Shown: in pieces, positions 25,999 to 33,008 of the stretch | How the letters are laid out: each line of letters begins with the position of its first letter | Numbering within the stretch: the first letter of the stretch is position 1 | From: Trichlorobacter sp. | Lineage (GTDB): Bacteria > Desulfobacterota > Desulfuromonadia > Geobacterales > Pseudopelobacteraceae | Assembly (NCBI RefSeq): GCF_030247655.1 | Contig: NZ_JAOTRZ010000012.1 | Location: 1 to 35,673 of the forward strand | Reading direction: 5' to 3' | Length of the DNA stretch: 35,673 nt | Translations under genes and position numbers: made by a program | Notes under the pieces: model-generated | Database searches by the model: none | What the model was told of the DNA's origin: nothing | What the model saw: the letters and a program-made list of their open reading frames with translations, nothing else

Positions 25999-26185
25999 AC
26001 GTGTACTCCTTTGCGGTGCTTCCGCTCAGATCGAATACTGTTGTTGCAGATTCGCTTTCGGCGGTATTGACGGCACAGTGCTGGAGGATCGTTGTCAAAA
26101 CCAGACCAGATGGTGATGTTTTATTCGTGCTGCTGCAAAACTCTTCTTTTCCTCCTCTCTTTCCGTGGTGGCATTGATCAGGCGT

Positions 26186-26234
26186 AAAAAAACCAGGTCA
26201 CCTGTATCAATTACTTGATATTTCGGCGACCTGG
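26186..26234 (-). terminator. riboswitch-controlled intrinsic terminator
   Basis: On the minus strand, CCAGGTC (26228-26234) can pair with GACCTGG (26193-26199), followed immediately by seven T residues (26186-26192). The first arm is also part of the 3' strand of the aptamer, so aptamer folding and terminator formation exclude each other. This predicts that ligand binding turns the cytochrome on. Confidence 0.85.
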
Positions 26235-26300
26235 CTGTCTCGTGGAGACCCTGTAGGCTTTCCGTCCTATCCTCGCGGATAGTTTAGTAGTATCGATATC
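26217..26300 (-). ncRNA. GEMM-family riboswitch aptamer (c-di-GMP-I or cGAMP class)
   Basis: On the minus strand the order fits GEMM-I: a 5' strand GATATCGATACTACTAAAC, a hairpin CTATCC-GCGA-GGATAG with a GNRA tetraloop, the junction GGACGGAAAGCC, a second hairpin GGTCTC-CACG-AGAC-like, and the 3' strand AGCCAGGTCGCCGAAATATC. It lies upstream of a multiheme cytochrome, the typical target of the GEMM-Ib subgroup described in Geobacter that senses 3',3'-cGAMP. By hand alignment with the Vibrio Vc2 aptamer, the base corresponding to its ligand-contacting G20 reads as A here. That would agree with the cGAMP type, but the alignment is uncertain. Confidence 0.82.
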
Positions 26301-26342
26301 GTCTGTTAAGTTGTGAGTCAGTTTGTTGCTGGACTTAACTTT

Positions 26343-26372
26343 ACAATAAGATACGCACATTAAATTTGTCAA
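26343..26372 (-). promoter_or_regulatory. sigma70 promoter of the riboswitch-cytochrome transcript
   Basis: On the minus strand, a perfect TTGACA (26367-26372) and TATTGT (26343-26348) are 18 bases apart. The predicted start is near 26335, about 35 bases before the aptamer. The short leader contains a possible 5' stem (GTTAAGT pairing with ACTTAAC). Confidence 0.65.
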
Positions 26373-26378
26373 GAAAAA

Positions 26379-26412
26379 GTTGCATAAATGATGTTGCATA
26401 TGCAGCGTTGCA
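26379..26412. repeat. three phased direct repeats next to the -35 box (possible activator sites)
   Basis: GTTGCA occurs at 26379, 26393 and 26407, exactly 14 bases apart each time. The first copy lies 6 bases upstream of the -35 box. The first two copies extend to GTTGCATA, and the middle one overlaps the palindrome TGCATATGCA (26395-26404). Confidence 0.6.
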
Positions 26413-26436
26413 CGTCATTCTGTCCAGAAGTCGGTA

Positions 26437-28809
26437 TTACTGAATGGTAATGCTCTTGGAGGTGACTTTCAGAGGGAGTAGCTGGCCTGTGGCTGAAAGG
26501 AAATCTGTCTGGCCGATGGTGAGATTGGCGTTTCCTTTGCCTTTGGACCTGAAGATAAAACCGGCCAGCGTACCGCTGCCGGTGGCCCCGGTTGTGGTGT
26601 TGGCCTGTTGCAGTGTGATGGTGACACTGCCTTTGGCGGGGTCATTGGTGGTTGAAAAGGTGTCCTTGCCATTGCCCTGTCCAAGTAGCGTCCCTTGTGT
26701 GGTTGAGAGCAGTTCCAGCAATCCCGGTGTGTAGATCAGGGAGAAGCTGCCGCCCTTCAGATCGGACACCCCTTCTGCACTGACCAGCACCTTAAATGGC
26801 TGACCGAGCCCCACTGAACTGGGGGCATTGATGGTGAGGGTGTTCTGGATGGCAGCAGGAACAACAGGAACAGTACTGACGGGAGCGGTGACCGGTGGAT
26901 AAACAGCGGGAGCCGCAGGTTTGACGGCAGCAGGAACCGCAGACCCGCTGGACTGTTGAGCTACAGCTGCCGGCAATGACGGGCGATCTTCGTTGCCGCT
27001 GGTAAAAGAGCGTAAGGAACCTTTCGGTACGGTCACCATCCTGACCAGCCGCGGTGTAATGGCCAGAATCAGCTCGGTCTTGTCATTGTCGGTCTTGGTG
27101 TTTGACAGCAGTGGTCCGATAAGCGGGATATCACCCAGCAGGAAGATCTTCTGTTTGCTGTCGCTCTTGCTGTTGGCAATCAGGCCGCCAATCACACTGG
27201 TCTCACCATCTTTCAGGCTTAAGACGGTATCCAGGTTACGGGTGCCGATGGTAACCACCGTGGTGGCACTGTCTTTACCCCCCACGGTCTCGCGGGAGAT
27301 GATGGAACTGACCTCTAAGCCCAGCTTGATGGAGACTTCGTTGTTCAACTGGATAGTCGGTTCTGCATTGACCTTGACCCCCACATCCACGTACTGCACG
27401 TTTACCTGCGAAGTGGTGCCGGTGGTGGCCATGGTGGTGGTGGTGATCGGTACCCTGGTGCCCACATTAAACTTGGCCTTCTCCTTGTTCTTGACCCTGA
27501 TCTTGGGATTGGAGAGTACCTCGCCGTTGGCCAGGGTCTTGCCAAAGTTGTACTGGGCATTGGGCACGGTGACATACCCGCCGAACACGCCGCTTTTAAA
27601 TACCTGTACCAGATTGTCAATGGTTGCGTCTGTGGTAACGGTGGTTGAGGCGGTGGAGGTGCTCTCTTTCAACGTTGTGGCCAGCAGTTTGCTCCCTTTG
27701 AATGCCCCCAGCTGCACGTCGTAATTGCTTAACAACAGTCCCACATTTTTGGCATTCTTGTCGCTGATCTCAATCACCTCGACATCCAGTACCACCTCTG
27801 CATCCGGCTGGTCATGGGTCTCCAGGATCTTTTCAATGACGTCATTTATATCACGGGTATCCCGTACCACCAGGGTATTGGCATCCTCATTGATGTAGAG
27901 CTTGCGCACCTGTAGCATAGCCTTGATCAGGTTGGCTGCCTTCTTGGCATCCAGGTGGTTCAGGTGGAAGGTACGCAGCTGCATCTTTTGATACTGCCTG
28001 GTTTTCTCTGTGCTCTGGGGATAGATCAGTACAGCGGTCTCGTTGATGACGACATAGTCAATTTTGTGCAGGGAAGCAAGTTGATCAAGTGCCTGACGGA
28101 GGGAGCTGTTGACCAGTGAAACCGTTACAGATTGATCTTTGAAATCAGGGTCAAAGATGAAATTAACACCGGAAAGCCGGGTTATGGTGGAAAACAGCTC
28201 TTTCAGTCTGGTGCCTTTGACGTTAAGCGAGAGTGGCTTGGTTGATTGCAGCCGCAGGTCAACTCCTCCCAGTTGGGTTGTCAGGCTGACCGGTACACGG
28301 CTTAATGCCTCCTGATACTGTTTGTGATCCGGGTGGAGTTCCAGCGCACGCTGGAAGGAGCTGCGGGCATGCTGTGGTCTATTTGCTTTTTCAAAATCAA
28401 GCCCGTCAAGATAGCTTTGTCGGCCCAGCTTGAAACGGGTCGCACGTTCTGCCTGTTGTTTAAATCGTTCCTGGGTTGGATCAAGGCTGGCTGCCGTCTC
28501 AAAAGATACTTCAGCATCAGCATATAATTCTTTGGATAACTGTTCAGAACCTGCTTTGTCGCGCTGTTTGGCGGCCGCCTCGCGGGCCCTGAAAAAACTC
28601 AGACGGTAGCTGCTTTCAGTAGCATCTTTGTTGAACGCTTCTGCATAGCGATACATGGCAGCTTCATAGTTGCCTTCCTGCTCAAGCTGTTCCCCCTTGC
28701 TGAATGCCTTCCGGGCCGGAGAACAGCCGGACAGGCAGAGCGCAGTACTCAGCATCAAACCGGTCAGGAGCCGTATTGTGTGCTGTATCGAAGGTGTCAC
28801 CGTAAACAT
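26437..28809 (-). CDS. gspD: secretin lipoprotein with C-terminal cohesin-like domain (secretin 2)
   Basis: 790 residues from the ATG at 28809; the ribosome site is weak. A lipoprotein signal has the lipobox CLSGC. The order is TPR-like repeats (EAAMYRYAEAFNKDA and others), a short N-terminal domain (about residues 195-265), an N1-type domain (LNHLDAKKAANLIKAMLQVRKL), and the secretin pore domain. An Ala/Pro/Val linker then leads to a C-terminal domain of about 130 residues. This opens with LTINAPSSVGLGQPFKVLVSAEGV, contains GGSFSLIYTPGLLELLS and ends ANLTIGQTDFLSATGQ, and resembles bacterial cohesin domains. No PilMNOP, pseudopilin or ATPase gene is next to it. It may be an alternative gate for the machine at 16861-23720, given the almost identical pore. 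The next gene downstream is the cytochrome, which has its own promoter. Confidence 0.93.
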   Translation of the reverse strand: MFTVTPSIQHTIRLLTGLMLSTALCLSGCSPARKAFSKGEQLEQEGNYEAAMYRYAEAFNKDATESSYRLSFFRAREAAAKQRDKAGSEQLSKELYADAEVSFETAASLDPTQERFKQQAERATRFKLGRQSYLDGLDFEKANRPQHARSSFQRALELHPDHKQYQEALSRVPVSLTTQLGGVDLRLQSTKPLSLNVKGTRLKELFSTITRLSGVNFIFDPDFKDQSVTVSLVNSSLRQALDQLASLHKIDYVVINETAVLIYPQSTEKTRQYQKMQLRTFHLNHLDAKKAANLIKAMLQVRKLYINEDANTLVVRDTRDINDVIEKILETHDQPDAEVVLDVEVIEISDKNAKNVGLLLSNYDVQLGAFKGSKLLATTLKESTSTASTTVTTDATIDNLVQVFKSGVFGGYVTVPNAQYNFGKTLANGEVLSNPKIRVKNKEKAKFNVGTRVPITTTTMATTGTTSQVNVQYVDVGVKVNAEPTIQLNNEVSIKLGLEVSSIISRETVGGKDSATTVVTIGTRNLDTVLSLKDGETSVIGGLIANSKSDSKQKIFLLGDIPLIGPLLSNTKTDNDKTELILAITPRLVRMVTVPKGSLRSFTSGNEDRPSLPAAVAQQSSGSAVPAAVKPAAPAVYPPVTAPVSTVPVVPAAIQNTLTINAPSSVGLGQPFKVLVSAEGVSDLKGGSFSLIYTPGLLELLSTTQGTLLGQGNGKDTFSTTNDPAKGSVTITLQQANTTTGATGSGTLAGFIFRSKGKGNANLTIGQTDFLSATGQLLPLKVTSKSITIQ
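27046..27620. repeat. near-identical secretin core, copy 2
   Basis: This is the counterpart of 19286-19860, in the same orientation and about 7.8 kb away. Identity stops rather abruptly toward the variable Ser/Thr-rich segment and toward the C-terminal tail. Confidence 0.85.
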
Positions 28810-28853
28810 AGGCTATCTATAGCGTTTCCCTTAACCAAGAAACAAGCGAAAGA

Positions 28854-29852
28854 TTAACCGCCCAGCCTGAAATTGGCGGTTAGCATCCGGTAGGAGACCA
28901 GGGCGGTGAACAGTAGGTAGCAGATCAGCGACACCAGAATCAGTCGCTGCTGCAGGCGTGGCAGGAAAGGGGCCAGGCTGTGGCGGGTTCTGAACGGCAT
29001 CAGCAGGCCGATGCTGCTGCCGCTGATCATGCCGCCCAACAGCGTGGCATAGAGCAGGTAACCGATATAACCGTACTCTTTTTGCAGGATGCAGAAGGGG
29101 CAGTGGTGGGTGGGCAGCTCGTAGTAATAGAGCCCGATGAATGAGATCAGTGCTGTCAGGGAGACCAGAAAGGCAAACGCGGAAACAACCGCATAGAGAT
29201 AACCGCCGGTTCCGCTCCGGTAGAAACGGATACCGCAGCAGAAGAGCACAACCATGGTACTGAAAAAGAGCGGCCGCATGATCCGGTACGGCAGGCCGGC
29301 CAGTTCTCCGGCAATGCTCGGCTTGTCGCTGCCAAACAGGCTGCCGCAGCAGGAGGTGATCATGTCCCCCTTCAGATGGAGAAAATAGTTGAACTGCAGC
29401 ACTGTTTCAGCCAGTACCAGTAGCACCAGGCCCACCAACAGGACGTATTTGGGCTTGATCAGCGGGTAGTCATAGCCTTTGGTATCGGCATGGTTGACAA
29501 TCAGCCAGCAACCTGCCAGCAGACAGTTGATCAGCTTCATGATCAGGGTCGGATAGCCGTAGCTGTTCACCTGCAGGGTGCCGGCCGCGCACATGGCGCC
29601 GGTAAACAGGATATGCAGTCCATCGGCGGTGTAGAGGTACAGGAACAGAGAGATCGCCTGAAACAGCAGGGCGTAGCTCATGATCGTTGCGATCAGATAG
29701 GTACGTCGTTCCAGCTGCAGCTGCAGCTCACTGCCGCTGGTAAGCTCCCAGTTTTTCAGGATCTGAATACCAAACCAGCCGGCATAGAGCAGCAGGCCGC
29801 TGACAATCAGCGACGCGGTCATCAGCGCCAGTATGGCAGGGTGCTGGATCAC
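28854..29852 (-). CDS. polytopic membrane protein with Cys/His motifs, copper-operon partner
   Basis: The start is a GTG at 29852 that overlaps the ABC ATPase stop as GTGA. The 332-residue protein has about eight or nine hydrophobic helices. Conserved-looking metal or redox residues lie between them: MCAAGTLQVNSYGYP, TSCCGSLFGSDK and HHCPFCILQKEYGYIGYL. The CPFC motif with preceding histidines is reminiscent of VKOR/DsbB-type or metal-handling membrane proteins, but I do not assign a family. As the last gene of the run that begins with the TonB receptor at 35593, it probably takes part in moving or reducing copper at the inner membrane. Confidence 0.82.
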   Translation of the reverse strand: MIQHPAILALMTASLIVSGLLLYAGWFGIQILKNWELTSGSELQLQLERRTYLIATIMSYALLFQAISLFLYLYTADGLHILFTGAMCAAGTLQVNSYGYPTLIMKLINCLLAGCWLIVNHADTKGYDYPLIKPKYVLLVGLVLLVLAETVLQFNYFLHLKGDMITSCCGSLFGSDKPSIAGELAGLPYRIMRPLFFSTMVVLFCCGIRFYRSGTGGYLYAVVSAFAFLVSLTALISFIGLYYYELPTHHCPFCILQKEYGYIGYLLYATLLGGMISGSSIGLLMPFRTRHSLAPFLPRLQQRLILVSLICYLLFTALVSYRMLTANFRLGG

Positions 29853-30577
29853 AGCGATGGCTCCATCCCGACAATACGGCCATCACGCATCTCAACCACC
29901 AGATCTGCCAGTGGCGAGTTGTAGACAATCGGGTCATGGCTGGCGATCAATACGGTCTTGCCGCTGTCCTTGAGCAGTCCGATGCTCTCCATAAAGGTAT
30001 TGGAAAGCTGGCTGTCCAGGTGGGCGGTCGGCTCGTCTGCAATAATGGCAATCGGGTTGTTAATCAGGGCACGGGCAATGGCCACCCGCTGCAGTTCTCC
30101 GCCGGAAAGCCATTCTACCGGTGAGTTGCAATGACGCAGCAGATCAAACTGTTCCATCAGCTCCAGTGCCCGCTGTTTGACAACAGGCTGCTGCTCGCCG
30201 GTGGGGTAGGCCGGCAGCATGATGTTCTGCAGGGCACTGATTCCTTTGATCAGGTTAAACTGCTGGAAAATGAAACCAAAGGTGGAACGGCGGATTTCGG
30301 TCAGAAACCGCTCCGGCAGACTGGAACTGTCAAAGCCCTCAGATCCATCTGTCGCGTGAAAAAAGCTGGTTTCGACCCCCTGCAGCATGATCCGCCCCGA
30401 GCTTGGTCTGGTCATACAGCCGATCAACGCCAGCAGGGTGGTCTTGCCGGAACCGCTGGGGCCTTTCAGGATTGTCATGGTGCCGCGTTCAATGGTCAGA
30501 CTTACATTGTCCACCGCCGTAAAGCTGGTGGTCGGGCTGATGGTGAAGGTTTTGGTGACCTGCTGCAGTGCAATCAT
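29849..30577 (-). CDS. ABC transporter ATP-binding protein (MacB/LolD-like)
   Basis: 242 residues. Walker A is GPSGSGKTT with Lys45, the signature motif is LSGGELQRVAIARAL (from residue 157), Walker B is AIIADEPTAHLD with Asp181 and Glu182, and the switch histidine is His214 in IASHDP. The sequence matches the MacB/LolD group, which drives FtsX-fold permeases in extrusion or mechanotransmission rather than classic import. It starts 2 bases after the permease stop, with GAGG inside the permease end as ribosome site. It forms a transporter with the gene upstream. Confidence 0.94.
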   Translation of the reverse strand: MIALQQVTKTFTISPTTSFTAVDNVSLTIERGTMTILKGPSGSGKTTLLALIGCMTRPSSGRIMLQGVETSFFHATDGSEGFDSSSLPERFLTEIRRSTFGFIFQQFNLIKGISALQNIMLPAYPTGEQQPVVKQRALELMEQFDLLRHCNSPVEWLSGGELQRVAIARALINNPIAIIADEPTAHLDSQLSNTFMESIGLLKDSGKTVLIASHDPIVYNSPLADLVVEMRDGRIVGMEPSL

Positions 30578-30579
30578 GG

Positions 30580-31716
30580 TTATGACCTCATGGCTGCATC
30601 AGGGGCAATGGTAGCTGCCAGCCAGGCAGGGATGATAGTGGCTGCCGTGTAGGGCAGCACTGAAAGCACAAACAGCACCGAAAGTTGATAACCGTCGATG
30701 GTCGGCACCAGTGTAAACTGCGGATACAGGATGGCCCAGCCTTTCAGGGCATGGGAGAACAGGGCGGCTGACGAAAAGAAAACATGCCCGTAGGCCAGTA
30801 AAACACCAGCCAGGAAGGCGGTCAGAGAAATCACTGCCCCTTCCCAGAACTTCAGCAGTAGAACATCACCGGTCTCCCAACCGATTGATTTAAGGATACC
30901 GATCTCTTTGCGCTCTTCAGCCGAGAGGCCACTGGCCTTGTCCCAAGCAAAGATCACAAAGGAGAGCAGTGCCGCTGCCAGCATCACCACCATCATCCCG
31001 CCACGCCAGTCAAACAGTGAATCGTAGGTCCGCAACAGCTCACTCTTCAAAATCGGGCGGGTGTCAGGGAACTGCTCAACAATCTTGTTGGCCACGGTCA
31101 CCAGCTCACGGGGATTGGCGACGGTAACAGCCAGGTCGGTGGCAACACCCTTGGGCATCCTGAACATGGCCTGAAAATCCTCAGCGGCCATCAGCACCAG
31201 ATCAGCAGACACCAGTTCTGAATGCAACGGCATGATGCCGGACACAGTCAAGAGCAGCGGCGTGCCGCTATAGGAACGGAAGGTCACCAGATCATCGGTC
31301 TTGATCCGCAGGTTTCGGGCAACACCGCTGCCGATCACGATCGAACCGGGCGGCGGGGGAGCGGTATCAGGCACCAGCAGGGTGTAGTTCGCCTGAAAGA
31401 CCGGATCGTAGTAGTAGCCCCACAGGCGTGGTGTGACTTCTGATACCCCGCGGATAGCACTGATTTTTTCCGCGTAGTTGGTCGGTATCAGGTCGTGGCG
31501 GCCGGCAATCATCCGCTGCACCACCATGTCAGGCGCTTCGGTCAGCAGCAGGGCCGCTTCCCGTTTCAGGGCCTGCACGAAAAAGATCAGCGATGCAATC
31601 ACAAAGATGATCAGGGTATAGACCAGAAACAGGGAGATGTTTTTGGCCTTCCGTCTCAAAAGTGAGGAAAGGGCAAAATCAAGGATATTGCGGTGGCGGC
31701 TAAGGGCGTGGTGCAT
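30580..31716 (-). CDS. FtsX/MacB-type ABC permease
   Basis: 378 residues with the usual layout: one N-terminal transmembrane helix (LFLVYTLIIFVIASLIFFV), a large periplasmic domain (about residues 60-235, including PPPPGSIVIGSGVARNLRI), and three C-terminal helices starting near GGMMVVMLAAALLSFVIFAW. The cytoplasmic loop AEERKEIGILKSIGWETGDVLLLKFWEGA is the coupling segment typical of FtsX-like permeases. It overlaps the upstream small gene by 17 bases. Next to NosL-like proteins and an OprC-like receptor, it is probably part of a copper-handling transporter. The substrate is inferred from context only. Confidence 0.9.
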   Translation of the reverse strand: MHHALSRHRNILDFALSSLLRRKAKNISLFLVYTLIIFVIASLIFFVQALKREAALLLTEAPDMVVQRMIAGRHDLIPTNYAEKISAIRGVSEVTPRLWGYYYDPVFQANYTLLVPDTAPPPPGSIVIGSGVARNLRIKTDDLVTFRSYSGTPLLLTVSGIMPLHSELVSADLVLMAAEDFQAMFRMPKGVATDLAVTVANPRELVTVANKIVEQFPDTRPILKSELLRTYDSLFDWRGGMMVVMLAAALLSFVIFAWDKASGLSAEERKEIGILKSIGWETGDVLLLKFWEGAVISLTAFLAGVLLAYGHVFFSSAALFSHALKGWAILYPQFTLVPTIDGYQLSVLFVLSVLPYTAATIIPAWLAATIAPDAAMRS

Positions 31717-32008
31717 AAGACCTCTGCAGGGTGACAGGTGGTGTCACCAGTGAGCCGGAGGGGAAATGTTCAAGGGCGCTCGGGTGATCCTGAAATGGTG
31801 CGTGCAGATCAGCCATGGCCGGGTGGCGGGTGTAGCGGGCCTCGGTAAACAGGCAGAGATCGGTAAGCCGTAACCGGTGGACCAGCATGGCCCGTTCCTG
31901 CAATTCTGTCTGACGGCTGATCCGGCTGGTACGGGCGTGAATACCCATCAGCAGCAAGAGCACAAGGCCGGTCGTCAACAACAGTATGAAGCAGGTGGAA
32001 GGGCGCAT
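31700..32008 (-). CDS. small membrane-anchored protein of the copper operon
   Basis: 102 residues with one N-terminal transmembrane helix (CFILLLTTGLVLLLLMGI), probably followed by a periplasmic domain. The soluble part contains LTDLCLFTEARYTRHPAMADLHAPFQDHP and ends in SGSLVTPP. The dense His, Glu and Asp residues could bind metal. I recall similar small proteins beside NosL/ABC genes in related bacteria but cannot give a family name. It lies 11 bases after the NosL gene and overlaps the permease start, so the three are translated as a unit. Confidence 0.75.
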   Translation of the reverse strand: MRPSTCFILLLTTGLVLLLLMGIHARTSRISRQTELQERAMLVHRLRLTDLCLFTEARYTRHPAMADLHAPFQDHPSALEHFPSGSLVTPPVTLQRSYAPRP

Positions 32009-32019
32009 GGCTGTTCCGT

Positions 32020-32499
32020 TTACTCCAATGTCTTCAGCAGGGCAGGGGTAATCTCATGAAACCTGACAATCCGTTTGCCCCCGTGGTCTTTCAAAAACTC
32101 CTGCGCTTCGGCCTGTTTTGCAAGGGGAACCAGTTCATGTCCCATAGGTCCGTAGACGGTACTGCCAATCACATAGAAGGCGGTCTTGCCGTCAATCAGC
32201 TTCAGTGAATAGTAGTCCTTGACCTGAATTGTGGCGATCATGGCCGGTTTTCTGGTCGGTGCGTACCTGGGCAGATTGTTAAGGTAGATAAACAGGTCCT
32301 TGGCACCGTCAAACCAGGCATGGCTGCCGTCACTGAATCTGATTGCCGCCGTCCAGGCAGGGTATTTGTGGACAAACATACCGCAGACCGGGCACTTGTC
32401 CTTTGGCCCCGGCGTGGGGGCAGTAGGCGCTGCCAAGACAGATGTCACGTTCAGCCAGAGGCAGGCAGCAACGGTAAACAGTAGGAGATAGCGGGTCAT
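32020..32499 (-). CDS. nosL: NosL-family copper-binding protein
   Basis: The start at 32499 has GAGGAGG upstream and overlaps the DUF559 stop (ATGA). The 159-residue protein has a signal peptide (LLLFTVAACLWLNVTSVLA) without a clear lipobox, unlike many NosL lipoproteins. The NosL motif is CPVCGM (Cys36, Cys39, Met41), and YGPMGHELVP (Met119, His121) provides the second half of the usual metal site. NosL delivers Cu(I) to nitrous oxide reductase in denitrifiers; no nosZ is in this window, so the client may be another copper protein. Confidence 0.9.
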   Translation of the reverse strand: MTRYLLLFTVAACLWLNVTSVLAAPTAPTPGPKDKCPVCGMFVHKYPAWTAAIRFSDGSHAWFDGAKDLFIYLNNLPRYAPTRKPAMIATIQVKDYYSLKLIDGKTAFYVIGSTVYGPMGHELVPLAKQAEAQEFLKDHGGKRIVRFHEITPALLKTLE

Positions 32500-32960
32500 G
32501 ATTGATCCTCCTCTATTTCCATGGGATAGTTTGTGACCTTATCCCTTCTCCCTGAGGGAGAAGGTGGGCGAAGGCCGGATGAGGGGGAGCCTTTGGTTCT
32601 CAGGGGTGTGTCTGTACGAAGATATGAATATAGTTGATTCAGTACATCTTCCATGGAGTTTAGTACCTCATTGTTCCAGAATCTGATCACGCGTATGCCA
32701 GCTGAATTAAGGATTTTTGTCCGTTCTTGATCGTACATACGTTGCTCATCAGAGGTATGTCCTCCACCGTCAAGTTCAATTGCTAAACCGATATCATGAC
32801 AGTAGAAATCAAGAATATAGCCTGCAAAAGGATATTGACGTCGAAACTTAAGGCCACAAAATCGTCGGTCTCTCAAGGCCAGCCATAAACGCTTTTCAGC
32901 GTCTGTCTGGTCCTTGCGAAGTTGTCGTGCATAGCTGACTAACGTTGATGGTAATGACAA
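32496..32960 (-). CDS. DUF559 endonuclease-like protein carried by a repeat-flanked insert
   Basis: 154 residues from a TTG at 32960, whose ribosome site (GAGGGGA) belongs to the flanking repeat. The domain is DUF559, a restriction-endonuclease-fold relative of Vsr. It shows TDAEKRLWLALRDRRF, KFRRQYPFAGYILDFYCHD, IELDGGGHTSDEQRMYDQERT and IRVIRFWNNEVLNSM, with the catalytic-type Asp and Glu residues in place. The last 30 or so residues are encoded by the left flanking repeat and the old leader of the NosL gene. No role in copper handling is likely. Confidence 0.88.
   Translation of the reverse strand: MSLPSTLVSYARQLRKDQTDAEKRLWLALRDRRFCGLKFRRQYPFAGYILDFYCHDIGLAIELDGGGHTSDEQRMYDQERTKILNSAGIRVIRFWNNEVLNSMEDVLNQLYSYLRTDTPLRTKGSPSSGLRPPSPSGRRDKVTNYPMEIEEDQS
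32543..32588. repeat. left palindromic repeat of the DUF559 insert
   Basis: It contains the perfect palindrome CCTTCTCCCT-G-AGGGAGAAGG (32544-32564), followed by a G-rich arm ending GATGAGGGGG. It is an inverted, diverged copy of the repeat at 32966-33000. Confidence 0.85.
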
Positions 32961-32965
32961 AATTT

Positions 32966-33000
32966 CCCCTCACCCTGGCCCTCTCCCCCAGGGAGAGGGG
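32966..33000. repeat. right palindromic repeat of the DUF559 insert
   Basis: CCCCTCACCCTGGCC followed by the palindrome CCCTCTCCC-CCA-GGGAGAGGG. This type of REP-like sequence is very common in bacteria and often borders DUF559 genes. It begins 6 bases after the stop of the upstream NosL-like gene. Confidence 0.88.
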
Positions 33001-33008
33001 AATATCCG

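Noticed and set aside
26211-26399. Minus-strand 62-codon frame upstream of the cytochrome
   Set aside because: It covers the promoter and the riboswitch; structure and terminator explain this DNA better than a coding gene.
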